64,000 nucleotides of DNA from Kuschelorhynchus macadamiae. Lineage: Eukaryota > Arthropoda > Insecta > Coleoptera > Curculionidae. The position numbers and the translations under genes are program-made. The notes below the pieces were generated by a model. It made no database searches and had not been told where the DNA came from. It saw only the letters and a program-made list of their open reading frames with translations. The first letter of the stretch is position 1. Each line of letters opens with the position of its first letter. Shown one piece after another: positions 53,488 to 64,000 of the stretch. The DNA is taken from contig JAUTXW010001311.1 in assembly GCA_030620095.1 (NCBI GenBank), positions 1,363,501 to 1,427,500 on the forward strand, given 5' to 3'.

Positions 53488-53874
53488 TTGGTAGTAACGG
53501 GGAAGATATGCGGTCGGGACTGCGAAATGGTACTGGATACCGGCTCAACACACACCATTGTGAGGTCAGATATTATAGCTCCTTGCAGGACAGAAAATCC
53601 ATACAAAAAATATGTCTTGGAAACCGCCAAAGGCGAAATTATACCTGTGAAATCCATCCATGAAGCCACTCTGGGGAATACTACCTTCGTACATGCTGTT
53701 TTCGTCGCAAATATAATGGATGACGTCATACTTGGTCTTGAAGTTATGAATGAACATAAATTTGTCCTTGACATACCTCAACGAGTACTCGGTAGGAAAA
53801 ATAAAGAAATAGTTATGAGCCTGCCACGAAGAAATAATTCCACTAACCGAGAAGTTAGCTGCTTTACCTGCTAG
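53488..53874 (+). pseudogene. Ty3/gypsy-like retropepsin
   Basis: 128-codon frame with MVLDTGSTHTIVRSDI, whose D-T-G-S is the catalytic aspartyl-protease loop, then VKSIHEATLGNTTFVHAVF and the flap-to-core DDVILGLEVMNEH (family x-x-I-L-G-x-D-x-L). The domain itself has no stop and looks intact, but it is no longer in frame with Gag and the frame ends at 53874. It processes Gag-Pol in active elements. Confidence 0.85.
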
Positions 53875-54125
53875 AAAATGCTACTTTACCTGCGAGGTCG
53901 GAATGCGTGGTGAAAGCAGTGCTTAATGACTTAGATAAAGAAGTTATTTTGTTCCAGCCAATTCAAGACTGTCCGCTACATGCAAAGGGAATTTTACCAG
54001 CAAGAACCCTGAGTCGATGTACAAGAAATACGATATTTGTCAAATTATTAGATACTTTTATGTCAGACGTATTTAAAGGGATACCTTATATCCATGTTCT
54101 TTGGTTGTGCTTTGGAGCTTATTAA
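53875..54125 (+). pseudogene. Pol linker between protease and RT, truncated
   Basis: MVKAVLNDLDKEVILFQPIQ, CPLHAKGILPARTLSRCT and IFVKLLDTF resemble the linker found between protease and RT of these elements (A-K-G-x-x-x-A-R-T-L). The sequence ends at 54125 with no RT, RNase H or integrase after it. Confidence 0.65.
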
Positions 54126-57100
54126 TTTATTATGTAGGTTACGGAAAAAATGGCAGGTATGTAGTTTTGCTGCCTAAAGAACAATAAACCAGCCATTGCA
54201 GGCCCTATTTATTAATATTTTACTACAGTTTTGTAATTCGCGCATACTGCGATTCAAAAGTATCCGAAAATGTTGTCGGTTTTTAAGCAATCACATCAAA
54301 TGGAAATAATATTGAGTAATTAATTATTTGTTAATAATAATTATATATAGGTAATGAAATATTACAAAGGTTATTATTGCATATTAGAACCACCTTAAAA
54401 ATTCATTTTAATTTTAACAGCATTTATAAATTTTATTCTTTATATACACATATATGTCTATGTAAGATAGTTGAAAATAGCCTTTTGGATCAACCAAATC
54501 GACCAGACCACAATAGACCAAACACGTAATAATTTTTACAATGTATGATTACATCAAAATCAAAACACTGTTCACAACTGTTATTACGTCTACGTAAAAT
54601 ACTCATAGGTACATCACACAACATTATTCGAGTCTCTTGGAAAAGCCAGGGCCTTTGAAAATAAATAATTATGAAGTTAACATATGCGGTTACTAAATTA
54701 GATATAACATGACCACATAAAATGCAAGTCGAAATCAATAAATAATCCAAAGGTTTTACACGACTGAATACTAGATACAAAAAGGCCTTACATATTAAAT
54801 GAGTTCCTTTCTTTTGTATTTATACTTTTGAAATACTCAGTGCTGTTTTATACCATAGGTAATATCAAATATCCATTATAGCTTACGCTATAGATAACTT
54901 ATTTAAAGAGGACGCGACGCCTTGATCAGGTCCGGACTATATTAATTCGTGCTGTAACCCTCGACTCCCGAACGGGAACGAGACGCGGCGTTTCCAATCA
55001 CTAAATACTAGAAGAAATCTTTAATTAAAGGAGGAATACTGAATTTGGTTGTTACTTTTTGGGGTTGAAATTTACTACAGGTCAGCTTGAAATAAAGTTT
55101 AATATAGATGCAATAGAAAAATATATACATCCAGGGAGAGCCGCAAATTATCTTTGGACAGAAGTCTACGCGCGCTACCCTCGTCTGCAGGCTTCCTCAA
55201 CACGCTTGGCAATTCCTGCCGCATTTATAAGTCAAATTTTAAAGGTTGTTTTGAGTGATTTTTTACTTTTCGGTGCTTTTTAAGTCAGTTTATTGCATCA
55301 TTGGGGCTTAACAATGTTCATATTTCTAGATATTTAGAAGGATTTTTCTTCTTATTTGAATTTTATAGGAGCCAAGGCGAAAACTTTCTGCTACAAAATC
55401 ATATATTACTTTTTATTGTATTATGTTTTCGCCAATATAACTTCATCACTTATTTTACAGACAAATCTGTCATAAAAGAAGGTAAACATTATCCAAAATT
55501 GCTTCGTTAGGGGGCTACAACTCCAAGAGAGGAAACTTCTAAAGTTGGTTTTTTTACATACTTGCGAATCAGAATACCAGAAAATGTGGGTATTGTTGAG
55601 AAAACATCTTTTTATTTCCGCTTAGTTTAATATGTCAGTTGAGTATCCTTAGCCCTGAACTGGCTTGCACATGATGTACTATATACGTGGCGTTCTGTCT
55701 TCTTGGTGGTGCTTAGCGTCCCTCACTCCCGCTGTCCACATTCAGGATAAAATATGCCGCGACGCTAAGGTCTGGCTCTGCGCGAAAAAATGCTTCACTG
55801 TGACTTTAGTCGTCAGACTGAACACTCGCTACGTCTCCTCCGTCGTACAAGTTTTGTTATATTATTTTTTCCCGTGATATTTAAACAATAAGGCATGGAA
55901 GCTCATTGGTTCCTACTTTTACTACTGACCATTAGGCATAGTGGTGGTTAATTTTACGATATTTAACTAATCGAAAGCATGTTTCGATTTGCAGTTTTAT
56001 TTATTTTTACTTCAAATTTCGAAGTAAATTCTAGCTACAACGGTATACAAAGTGGCGGCTTCTATCTGCCTAAAATACAAGACCAATTGACACGTAAATG
56101 TATGAATTTAAATTATTCTCTTTTACATGCGCGATGGTATGGTAATTGAAATGTAGTATTTTGTTAGCTAAGTGAGGGCTAATATTAATTTACTGACAGT
56201 GTTGGGTTTAGCAACTCCAAGTGATTAAGAGGGGTATTTATGGTATTTTGCGCAGCGTAAATGCAGAAAATAGCTGTAGTACTGTAAATAGTGTTATTAA
56301 CTGATTTGTAATATTTTATCTAAACTATACCATTTTTTTTCCTGTTTAGAGTACGCTGGAAATGTACCCTGGCAAGCAGTTTTGATTTTTATAATAAAAA
56401 TACCTTGGCTGACAGAAAGTTAGTTATCGATTATGGTAGTAATACAATAACGGTAGCACGGTAGTACCGACTACCGGGTTTCCGGCAATTTCCAGAAATA
56501 CCTATTTCGGTTGATTTTCACGCTTTGTTTTCTCTCCAAATATTATCAGTTATCTTTTAAACTACGCTAATGATCATACTGCTCAAATAGATAATTAAAT
56601 TATTTAATATTAATTCTCTTAACCTAGATGTCATTGCCTTTCAACAAAATATAGAAAAAGCAGTTGCCAGAAAAATTATGTTTCTTTTTACAACACGCGA
56701 AAACGGATTTATTTTGAGTTAGCTTTATAATCTCCGATACATCCCTAACTAAATGCAAAAAATTGCTTTTGTTTTTATTTTAAAGTCTTTTACATGTACA
56801 AAATGATATTGATTTGATATCTTTAAGATTTAAAATATTTAGAGGAATCGTTATGATTTAATAAAGATATCGTATTTGTCGTCAGATTTCGCTATTTTTA
56901 TTAATTAATTTTTTGTTATATATCTAAGATTTTCCCAGCAGGCTAAATAAGTGGCGTAATTAAATTTAGCAGCTAACGGAATAGCTTTAATAACCCTAGG
57001 CCTTGTGGTATTTGCTTAAACGTATTCAGAAATTTGTCCTCTGTCAAGATATACTACTTTAACTTAGGTTAAACTTTTAGAGTAAACTTGTTTGTTTTTC

Positions 57101-57679
57101 GACGTAGACGTGAGCTTGTTTTTGGCATTTAGAACGTGATTTAAGTTTATGAAAGGGGAGAGCGTGTTATAAGCATTAATAACCCGTCACGAATTTAAAA
57201 ACAAATAAAAATAAGAAAAATCTATGGATTTAAATTTATCTATTTTGTATAAGTGTTTCAAAATAATCAGTTAAGGACTGTCAAATTATATGTGACAGAT
57301 AACTGCACAACTTTCATCTTTAACTTTATCCAGAACAAATATTGTACTTTAGTAGCTATAATTTCTTATTGATTTAGAAAGAAAATCACATACTACTAAC
57401 ATCTAGATTCTAGCTAGCTTATGTTTAAAAAATATATTAAGTCATAAGATCCAGTTAACAATTACCCAACTGGAATTTTAAGCAAAATGAAGCTAGTTGC
57501 TAGGTGCAGTTAATCGCAATTCCTTGGTACTTTCTGTAGAATATGCTTTTTTTTTTCTAGTTACATAATCTTTGGTATGTATTTTATATTATATATTTAT
57601 ACCGTATATAATTTTGTAATACTAATTTTAGTAATAGGTTATTTAAATACTTGCTAAATTTGTCTTTCCATAGGGTGGT
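54126..57679. other. Intergenic, no recognised gene; GC-richer island at 55660-55870
   Basis: Long unrecognised stretch. 55660-55870 is clearly richer in G+C (tggcgttctgtcttcttggt, gctgtccacattcaggat, gccgcgacgctaaggt, cgctacgtctcctccgtcg) and differs from the surrounding AT-rich DNA. A direct/inverted cluster at 56440-56490 has 'cggtagcacggtagtaccga'. I cannot assign either. Confidence 0.4.
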
Positions 57680-57692
57680 TAGATGAGTAGCT

Positions 57693-58236
57693 ATGCTAGA
57701 TCTCGCCACCATTATAAGGCTCATGCAGAGGGCTTTGGCCATGGTGGAAAAGTGGTGCCAAAAACACGGTCTGTCTGTTAATCCGGATAAGACCGAAATG
57801 GTACCATTTACCCACATGAGAAAAGTGGACCTTGAGAGGATCACCCTCTTTGGGAAAGAGTTGAGACCTTCCGAGTTGGTAAAATATCTGGGTGTCTTAA
57901 TAGAACCCCCGACTGACCTGGAGAGATCATATTAAAAGGATCACAAAAAGAACCACAGCGTGTCTATGGGCGTGCAGACGGTCCTTCGGATCAATTTGGG
58001 GTTTAAAACCTCGTATTGTGCATTGGCTTTACACGTCAGTGATAAGGCCAATGATCACTTATGGCGCTCTTGTGTGGTGGCCCGCCACTCGCAAGGCCAC
58101 ATACAGGAGGATGCTTGACAAACTCCAGAGACTTGCGTGTCTGGGCATAACTGGAGCCATAAGAACCACACCGACCCGATCTATGGAGGTTATTCTGGGA
58201 CTAAGTCCTCTGCACTTGCTTGTGACGGCTCTCTAA
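57693..58236 (+). pseudogene. RNase-H LINE ORF2, post-RT region
   Basis: 57693-57935: LMQRALAMVEKWCQKHGLSV, NPDKTEMVPFTHMRK and LRPSELVKYLGVLIEP, the strand-turn-strand segment after the RT active site (KYLGV). After a frameshift: ITKRTTACLWACRRSFG (about 57940-57990) and GLKPRIVHWLYTSVIRPMIT, YGALVWWPAT (58000-58085), then KLQRLACLGITGAIRTTP. The frame stops at 58236 after a small deletion that removes the bridge to RNase H. Confidence 0.82.
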
Positions 58237-58712
58237 TGAAGGAGGGATCTGGGGCGGGAATTTATGGGGAGAGTCCCAGGGCAAGAATTAGTCTTGCTCA
58301 TGGACGTTATGCGACTGTATATCAGGCTGAGATTAGAGCAATCTCGGACTGCGTACAGAAAAACCTTTTCAGAGGATATCACGACAAGCATATCTATATA
58401 TACTGTGATAGCCAAGACGCGATTAAAGCTTTGTCCTCGAACAGGGTCAATTCGCTGCTAACACATGAATGCAGGAGAGCCCTAGAGAGGCTGTGTGAGT
58501 CCAATAGGGTTAGCCTCATTTGGGTGCGTGGCCATCAGGGCATTGGGGGTAAGGAAGGGGCGGATCAACTGGCTCGGGAAGATAGCAACCATGCTTTCGC
58601 TGGGCCGGAACCTGCTCTTGGAATTGCTCCTTCAGCTGTCAAGGCTAGGATTAAGAATTGCACTGTCGAGGAATTCCGTGCTGAATGGCACGAGCTAGCA
58701 GGACTCAGATAG
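58205..58712 (+). pseudogene. RNase-H LINE ORF2, RNase H domain
   Basis: Open from before 58205 to a TAG at 58710. ACDGSLMKEGSGAGIYGES holds the first catalytic Asp; YQAEIRAISDC holds the Glu; HIYIYCDSQDAIKALSSNR the second Asp; SLIWVRGHQGIGGKEGADQL the His and final Asp; ARED follows. All catalytic positions are present, so this domain is intact although ORF2 is not. RNase H would degrade the RNA strand during retrotransposition. Confidence 0.9.
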
Positions 58713-59045
58713 TATAAGGTCTTCATATCAGGCCCTTATAGCCGTTCTGAATCTAATAGATTTCTAAATCTAAACAGAAGTCAACTTAGAACTATTACCG
58801 GGGTCCTAACTGGACACTGGCTAGTGAAATATTACCTGCATAAGATTCGACTCGACAACGATCCATACTGCAGGTTTTGTGCTGAGGTAGATGAAACTAC
58901 CGAGCATTTAGTCTGTCGATGCGACGCTTTAGTCAACGCCAGACTGCTTTGCTTGGGTGATACCTATGTAGAACCCGAGCTTGTGGGACGTGCGCGACCT
59001 GAAAGAGTCCTTTCCTTTCTAAAAAGGAGTGGGCTCTTGGCCTGA
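58713..59045 (+). pseudogene. RNase-H LINE ORF2, zinc-motif C-terminus
   Basis: After the TAG at 58710 the same protein reads FISGPYSRSESNRFLNLN, LRTITGVLTGHWLVKYYL and then DPYCRFCAEVDETTEHLVC with a C-x2-C-x8-H-x3-C arrangement. It ends RARPERVLSFLKRSGLLA-stop at 59045. A single nonsense codon separates this part from the RNase H frame. Confidence 0.85.
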
Positions 59046-59150
59046 CACGCCTACTTGGGGGATAGCACAATGGACCCCAGTGAGTCTAAGTGCTGCCCTT
59101 TTCGGGCTCCCCATCTATGTCTATATCTAATAATCATTGTTCATTTTTTT

Positions 59151-60100
59151 ATATGAATTTTTTAAATATAGGCTATTCATTACTATTATTATTATTATTA
59201 TATTAAATAATTGTTCGAATTTAGTAAAGTATTACTATTCTATTATTAATCATTTGTAAGTTGAAGCGAATACGTATATCTCCACTGGTGTTGTTTATGT
59301 GTCATCTGAGAGAGAGTTTTGGATCCTATTTCATAATAAGCAATCTTACTTTTTCAAACCCGGTGATGTGCTTATATTTACTACAAATAAATATTACATT
59401 CTTAGTTCTGGCTTAATTCAAACAGAGCTTATTAAAGACCAGTTTCAAATCATAAACCCTGTTTACCCCCAATATTTGATAAAACAATGCTGCTTCTCTT
59501 AAAACATTTAATTAAATAACTGCTTATGCCAAACTCTTACTCAAGGAGCTTATATAAAGTTGATTTATTAATATCATTTTCCGTAATTAAGTCAATAAAT
59601 ACCTACTATATGACTTAGCAGCAATACAATGCTTTATGTAAAACATAGATTCTTGTTCTCCAGTAGATATTTGTAGAACTGTCACAAAAACCATTTTTTA
59701 CATAAATTTGCTAAAATAAGTCTTAATGCTTCTACTTAAAGGTTTACTAAATGACCGCCTAAATAAAAACATTAACAGAAGATTAACAGAAGATTAATAC
59801 AATATTATTCGTAAAGTTTCGACTTTTGTATAAAAATATTGTACAATATATAAGATGGCTCAAAACAGAACTTTTGACACAAACATAATCATTTTGAAAC
59901 CAAGCGAGTAATAAATAAAGCACAAATCTTCAAATTGGACTAACTAGACAAATACAAATCGACATTTGGATCCAATATGCTTTCACCACATGACTTCTAC
60001 GAATCTATTGGTCTTGTAACTTCAACATAAAAAAACTAAAAAAATGGCCACCAGAACTGTATTGTTTTTACTTAAATGGAAATCGTCTGTTTTGGCTAGG
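59151..60100. other. Intergenic, no recognised gene
   Basis: Includes a (TTA)n-like tract at 59178-59200 that probably is the LINE tail. Otherwise AT-rich and unassigned. Confidence 0.35.
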
Positions 60101-60505
60101 TAGAACTCATGATTCTTGGGTCCAGACCGTGTGAAATTCGAATTACTTTCCGAAGTTCCGCCTGCGATTGCACCAGGCATCTTCAGAAATTTTCACTACA
60201 AAAGATCAAAACACTGCATAAGTTTCGATGAGCAGAGTTCAGGTATTTATACCTGGCCCGTGCTTATCAACGCGTATCTCAATATGATTGGTTTCCACGT
60301 ATGATGTAGCATGTAGCCCGCTTCTCTATTAGAATTTTCAGGTTGCTTGATAATTTCAATTGATTCTCTAATCTTTCGTTTATAACAGCCCTATAGACTG
60401 ATGATATCTTTTACATTAATCATGTAGCTTCTTGTATGCTGGTTTTTAGCTATAGCGGATTGATCAATTTGTTTCATGCTGATACATCATTCATGTTCTT
60501 TAAGT

Positions 60506-61125
60506 CTAGTAGGCACAGGAACAAGGAATTTTATAAACTCCTTTTGACTGCAAAGGAATTACATCTTTTTGTGTCCTTAAGTGTTGCCCAATCTTCTTGT
60601 GTGTACTTAAGGTTGTGCGAATGTTGGATCTCAGCAGGATTCTTGCAATTTTATCTGTGGCTTCCTGAATGAGAGGTAAAAGTGCACTATTTAATGGTTG
60701 ACTATCCAATACAGGTTTAGGTCTGGAAATATTGTAATACATAAGAAACGTATAATATCTTCAGTCAATATCTGTTTGATTTTAAAACTTCAGTCAGTTA
60801 TTCTGTTTCTTCCGGAATTGAATTTGTATCACAGATTGACAAAGCCCTAAAGGCTAATACATTGATGACGAAGTGTTTTTGAGATGGATGATATTGAGAA
60901 CTAAAATTTAAATATTTATTCATATGTGTCTGTTTCCTGTAAACAGTATCACCTAGGGTGCCGTTCTTTTATTTTTGTATTAATATATCAAAGAAAGAAT
61001 ATCACCATCTGAATCAATTTTCATAGTGAATTTTATATTTGAATATTGTTGATTTAGTTGACCTAAAAATATAGTTTTCTTCTCCATGGGCCATACTACA
61101 AAAGTATCATCTACAGATCTAAACA
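60506..61125 (-). pseudogene. Penelope C, RT catalytic box to endonuclease start
   Basis: FRSVDDTFVVWP at about 61125-61090 is the Y-V-D-D box with Tyr changed to Ser; both Asp remain. Then LGQLNQQYSNIKFTMKID (about 61065-61010), and in shifted frames the VYRKP-to-NGY region, heavily degraded. The 60742-60506 frame then reads LLPLIQEATDKIARILLRSN and IRTTLSTHKKIGQHLRTQKD, then GVYKIPCSC at the GIY-YIG start. The endonuclease breaks off at once. Multiple stops. Confidence 0.78.
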
Positions 61126-61564
61126 TCTAAACCAACATTTAGATTGTAAAGAAGCAAAGCTTAAAGGAATTTACTTAAAAATCTCCATAAAGAACCATAT
61201 GAGATAGCGGAAATCCCATGGCAATACCCCAGGATTGCTCATAAAAGGTCTCTTGAAAAATGAAATATGTGCGGACTTATCAATTCAATTAAGATTAGAT
61301 TAAAGTTTTTATGATGAAATTTGTCAGAAATTATAGACATCGAATCGTCAATAAGCCCATATGTATACAGGGATTCATCATCGAAATTGACTAAAATATA
61401 ACCGGGATCTAAAATAAAATGTATAAGCTTTTCTACGAAATGTTTAGAATTTTTGATACAAGGGCTAGAGCGTCCTATAAAGTGGTTTAAGAAATTGGTT
61501 AAATATTAACCTATTTCGTAAGATGGAGAACCTATTGCATTGACGATGGATCTATTCATATTGT
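61126..61564 (-). pseudogene. Penelope C, degraded RT fingers region
   Basis: Frequent stops; recognisable pieces are YFIFQETFYEQSWGIAMGFP (about 61265-61205), matching the T-x-F-x-F-x-x-x-x-Y-x-Q...M-G-S block of Penelope RTs, and DPSSMQ just after the upstream frame. The palm block with the first catalytic Asp is not clearly visible. Confidence 0.6.
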
Positions 61565-62190
61565 TTAATAGCTGTCATCTTGAAGTAATATCTCTATTTT
61601 CTCTACGTAATGATTCTTGTCCATGACCACCGTTGCATTTCCTTTATCTGCAGGTAGATTTATAACATCTTCTTTGTCATTAAGGCTCTTTATGGTTGTT
61701 CTTTCTGTGGCTGCCAAGTTGGATTCTGGTGGTTCAGACGTGCAAAGAATTTTTACGGTTTCATATAAGTCTGAATCTGCCTTTTCTTGTGGTAATTTTT
61801 GGATGCTGTCCTCTACACTTGCTATTATGTTCTCTATTGGTTCTTGAAGCAATTGCAAAATTATGCCCTTTAGAGAGAACCGATTTCTCTGCTTTCGTTA
61901 ATAAATTAAGTGATAAAATGATTACCCTATTCTGCAGTGGCTGTATTTGCTGGTATATGCTGCGCAGAGACTCGAACTTCTTTTGTTGTTTTGCTATCAG
62001 TTGCTGAAAGGTGATTTTGTCAAATGTTCTAAATTAATTGATTTAATGATCAAAGCTAATTTTAGGTGTACCTGTAGAAATTTGCGGGCATCTGTATCCA
62101 AGTCACAACGAATAGCCTTGATCCTCTCCCTTACGAGAGCTATGATTGGCTTAAAGAGACTTGGGAACTATTTCTTCATAACGACATCTT
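61565..62190 (-). pseudogene. Penelope C, N-terminal and pre-RT region
   Basis: 61858-61565 is open for 97 codons: QLLQEPIENIIASVEDSIQK, ILCTSEPPESNLAATERTTI, DVINLPADKGNATVVMDKNH and YVEKIEILLQDDSY. The L-P-A-D-K-G-N-A-T-V-V-M stretch is a hallmark just upstream of Penelope RTs. At 62190-62030 the same strand reads VRERIKAIRCDLDTDARKFL and QVHLKLALIIKS, the usual N-terminal helix region, separated by frameshifts. Confidence 0.82.
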
Positions 62191-62200
62191 AGGAGGAAGG

Positions 62201-62479
62201 CCAAGTGGCAGAACATTTTCTTCTGGCTTGTACGAAGAACGTCAAAATGTTGACATCTTTTATATAATATGATATTTGCATTTGTTTTGCAAATCACCCA
62301 TAGTAAACAATTGTTTACTGTGATGGTTCAAGTCTGTCAGTAAATTGGCGAAATATGTTAAAAAAACATCTAAAGTAGGTCGTTACAGATTTATAGCATT
62401 AAAGCTATGAATAGTTTTTCCAGTATATATAAAAGCGTTAATGAGATATTGTGTTCTTGCCTCCTAGAGACATTCCCCA
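62201..62479. other. Intergenic
   Basis: No recognised feature. Confidence 0.35.
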
Positions 62480-62624
62480 GGTTGCACAAAACTTACTTAA
62501 TTGCTGTTTAGAATATTTAACCAAGCTTTCGGATTTGACAAGCTACTTGCAGATATCTAGGAACTGGCTGTCAAATTTGACATTCTGTTAAACATTCTAA
62601 ACTTTAATTGGGCTTTCTGCAACC
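62480..62624 (-). mobile_element. MITE-like palindromic element, second copy
   Basis: 145 bp, GGTTGCACAAAACTTACTTA to the inverted CTTTCTGCAACC. In opposite orientation to the 17558-17698 copy, with the same internal 'aggaactggctgtcaaatttgacattc' region (inverted). No coding capacity. Confidence 0.75.
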
Positions 62625-64000
62625 GGCCGATTATCTTTTCAGCACATGCGCATATCTCTTAATTTTCAGATATAATCTGAAATCACATCTACCTCGAAAT
62701 TCAGTGTCCATTTAATATATAGTACTGATAAATATCTACGAACAAGCAAAATATTTTAGATATAGCCGCAAAAAGTGCCACCATTGCTTATTATAATTAT
62801 ATTTATCATTTTTCCAACAAACCATAAAGTTGCAAATAAAAAGGGAAATCACATCAACGACATCGTGACTCTAAATAGATTACGGCCGGTAAATGGGGAT
62901 ATTCATTGATGGACAAAGCAACCTTAAGAAAGTTCTTATTTTCTATATGCCATTTGTATAATAGCAATAATAGTTTTTTTCTTTCCAAATGACATTAAAA
63001 GCGGCTTTTTAATGACGATTGGCAAACCCAAAAGTTGTAAAGTTTAATGCAATAATCTGGGGCTATGAAAAGTATGTGAGTTAAGAAGGAAACGGTGTAT
63101 TAGGCATTGATGATCGACTAAAACTTTGTGCATCCATGGAAGCGATGAATTTTTGTCAAACCCTTCCTTTTTCTTCGCGGCTGCTTAAGCTGAAAAGACT
63201 TTCGTTGCTGTAACCTTCAGGTACATAATGTAAATCAAAATGTAATCGAAATTGGCAATGACAATAGATGAACACAAAATGATTATTTGGATAGAGGCTA
63301 AATATAAAATTACATAATTTTGACGATTTTATCTTCTTGGGTCCTTTTAAAGTGGGCTTATACAGGCAATAAAATAATATAGAATAAAACAGAAATAAAA
63401 TAAAATAAAATAAGAAACAAGAACAATTGCTGTCAAATCCAAGAACTCAACGGTTTTTGCCAGCTATTCAATATTGTTATAGCTATTAAATAATAATCTA
63501 ATTTTGTTTAAAAAAATATTTTTAACACTTCCTTAATATAAAATTACACACAACTCATCCAGATAAAAAAATATTTAGTAAAATTGTCATTATCGTACCT
63601 TCCAAGATGCAGTGCGCAGGCGCATTTTCGAAATAAAATAAAATATGAAGATGAAAGTTGGACAACTCTTATTTTATTTCTTTTACGCCTTTTGGGAGTT
63701 TCATGCATTGATCTCCTTATTTTATTTCCTGTATAAACCCACTATTAATGTCATTCGAAGAAAAAATTACATGTTTCACACAGAGGTAGAAAAGCCCAAG
63801 GAAAGCTCAAAAAAAAAGCCTCATTTTATGAAAAATCTGTAAAAAAAATCAGCGGAATATTGTTCCTTCAAGTGTTTTGATAAAATTATTTTCTCATATT
63901 TTTATAATTAATGTAATAGCAAATTTTATTTTTATTTTTTACGGCTTGTTTTGAAGCATCGTAATGGCTAAGAGGTCGCCTTCGTTTCTGGGTCCCTAGA
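62625..64000. other. Intergenic; (AAAAT)n near 63390
   Basis: A short AAAAT/AATAA array at about 63388-63416 could be a retroelement tail. The last 40 bp (gtaatggctaagaggtcg) resemble the 5' part of a tRNA or tRNA-derived SINE cut by the window end. No gene recognised. Confidence 0.35.

Larger units (their letters stand above)
57680..59150 (+). mobile_element. 5'-truncated LINE with RNase H (I/LOA-like)
   Basis: Starts abruptly just after where the RT Y-A-D-D box would be, runs through the RT tail, RNase H and zinc motif to ORF2's end at 59045, then a short 3' UTR and a (TTA)n-like tail near 59187. G+C is clearly higher than in the flanks. RNase H in ORF2 places it in the I/LOA/R1-related group. 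Confidence 0.85.
60101..62200 (-). mobile_element. Penelope-like element C
   Basis: Minus strand: N-terminal region (about 62190-62030), pre-RT region (61858-61565), RT with VDDTFVVWP (about 61125-61090), connector, and the start of GIY-YIG (60600-60506). Terminal-repeat-like sequence at 60110-60300 shares strings with 34.9 and 36.4 kb. It encodes the same family of proteins as element B. Confidence 0.82.

Noticed and set aside
63955..64000. tRNA or SINE start at the window end
   Set aside because: Only the A-box-like part is visible; the window ends before any B box.

Overview
This is AT-rich eukaryotic DNA with no bacterial features: no operons, no ribosome-binding-site pattern and no long intact genes. 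The mix of mobile elements (piggyBac, hAT with a ZMYM-type transposase, Transib, mariner-like elements with a DUF4817-type transposase, Penelope-like, CR1-like and RNase-H LINEs, Ty3/gypsy Gag-protease) is typical of an arthropod and most likely an insect; a beetle would fit, but the order cannot be fixed from this sequence. I recognise no host protein-coding gene. Almost everything identifiable is a transposable element or a piece of one, and every transposase or reverse transcriptase is broken by stops, frameshifts, deletions or catalytic substitutions. All gene calls are therefore pseudogenes.

Layout. 0.8-1.7 kb: piggyBac transposase relic. 2.3-3.8 kb: AT microsatellite, degenerate AT-rich repeats and an inverted repeat. 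4.2-6.9 kb: hAT copy 1. 9.4-10.1 kb: element with long inverted termini. 10.9-15.2 kb: nearly full-length CR1-like LINE on the minus strand (ORF1 plus ORF2). 16.6-18.4 kb: truncated relative of the long-TIR element, a 141-bp MITE and one arm of a 650-bp inverted duplication. 21.5-24.7 kb: Penelope-like element A with direct terminal repeats. 25.8-27.7 kb: Transib/RAG1-like transposase carrying a 524-bp TTAA element. 28.3-29.3 kb: the other arm of the inverted duplication. 29.9-32.6 kb: mariner-like element with long TIRs and a nested LINE. 33.4-34.4 kb: Gag relic and tandem repeats. 34.9-36.5 kb: Penelope-like element B, two copies head to head. 39.4-41.9 kb: minus-strand RNase-H-LINE tail interrupted by hAT copy 2. 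42.4-47.1 kb: mariner-like element interrupted by a complete 2407-bp Transib and by a second 524-bp TTAA element. 48.5-50.1 kb: LINE RT fragment fused to a second copy of the mariner 3' half, which keeps the empty TTAA site. 52.0-54.1 kb: Ty3/gypsy leader, Gag and protease. 57.7-59.1 kb: LINE with RNase H. 60.1-62.2 kb: Penelope-like element C. 62.5 kb: second MITE copy.

The most informative part is 42.4-50.1 kb. There a Transib with CACACTGG ends and a perfect CGGCA 5-bp duplication lies inside a mariner-like element, and a TTAA insertion can be compared with its own empty site about 3.5 kb away. Together these give a readable order of insertion events.
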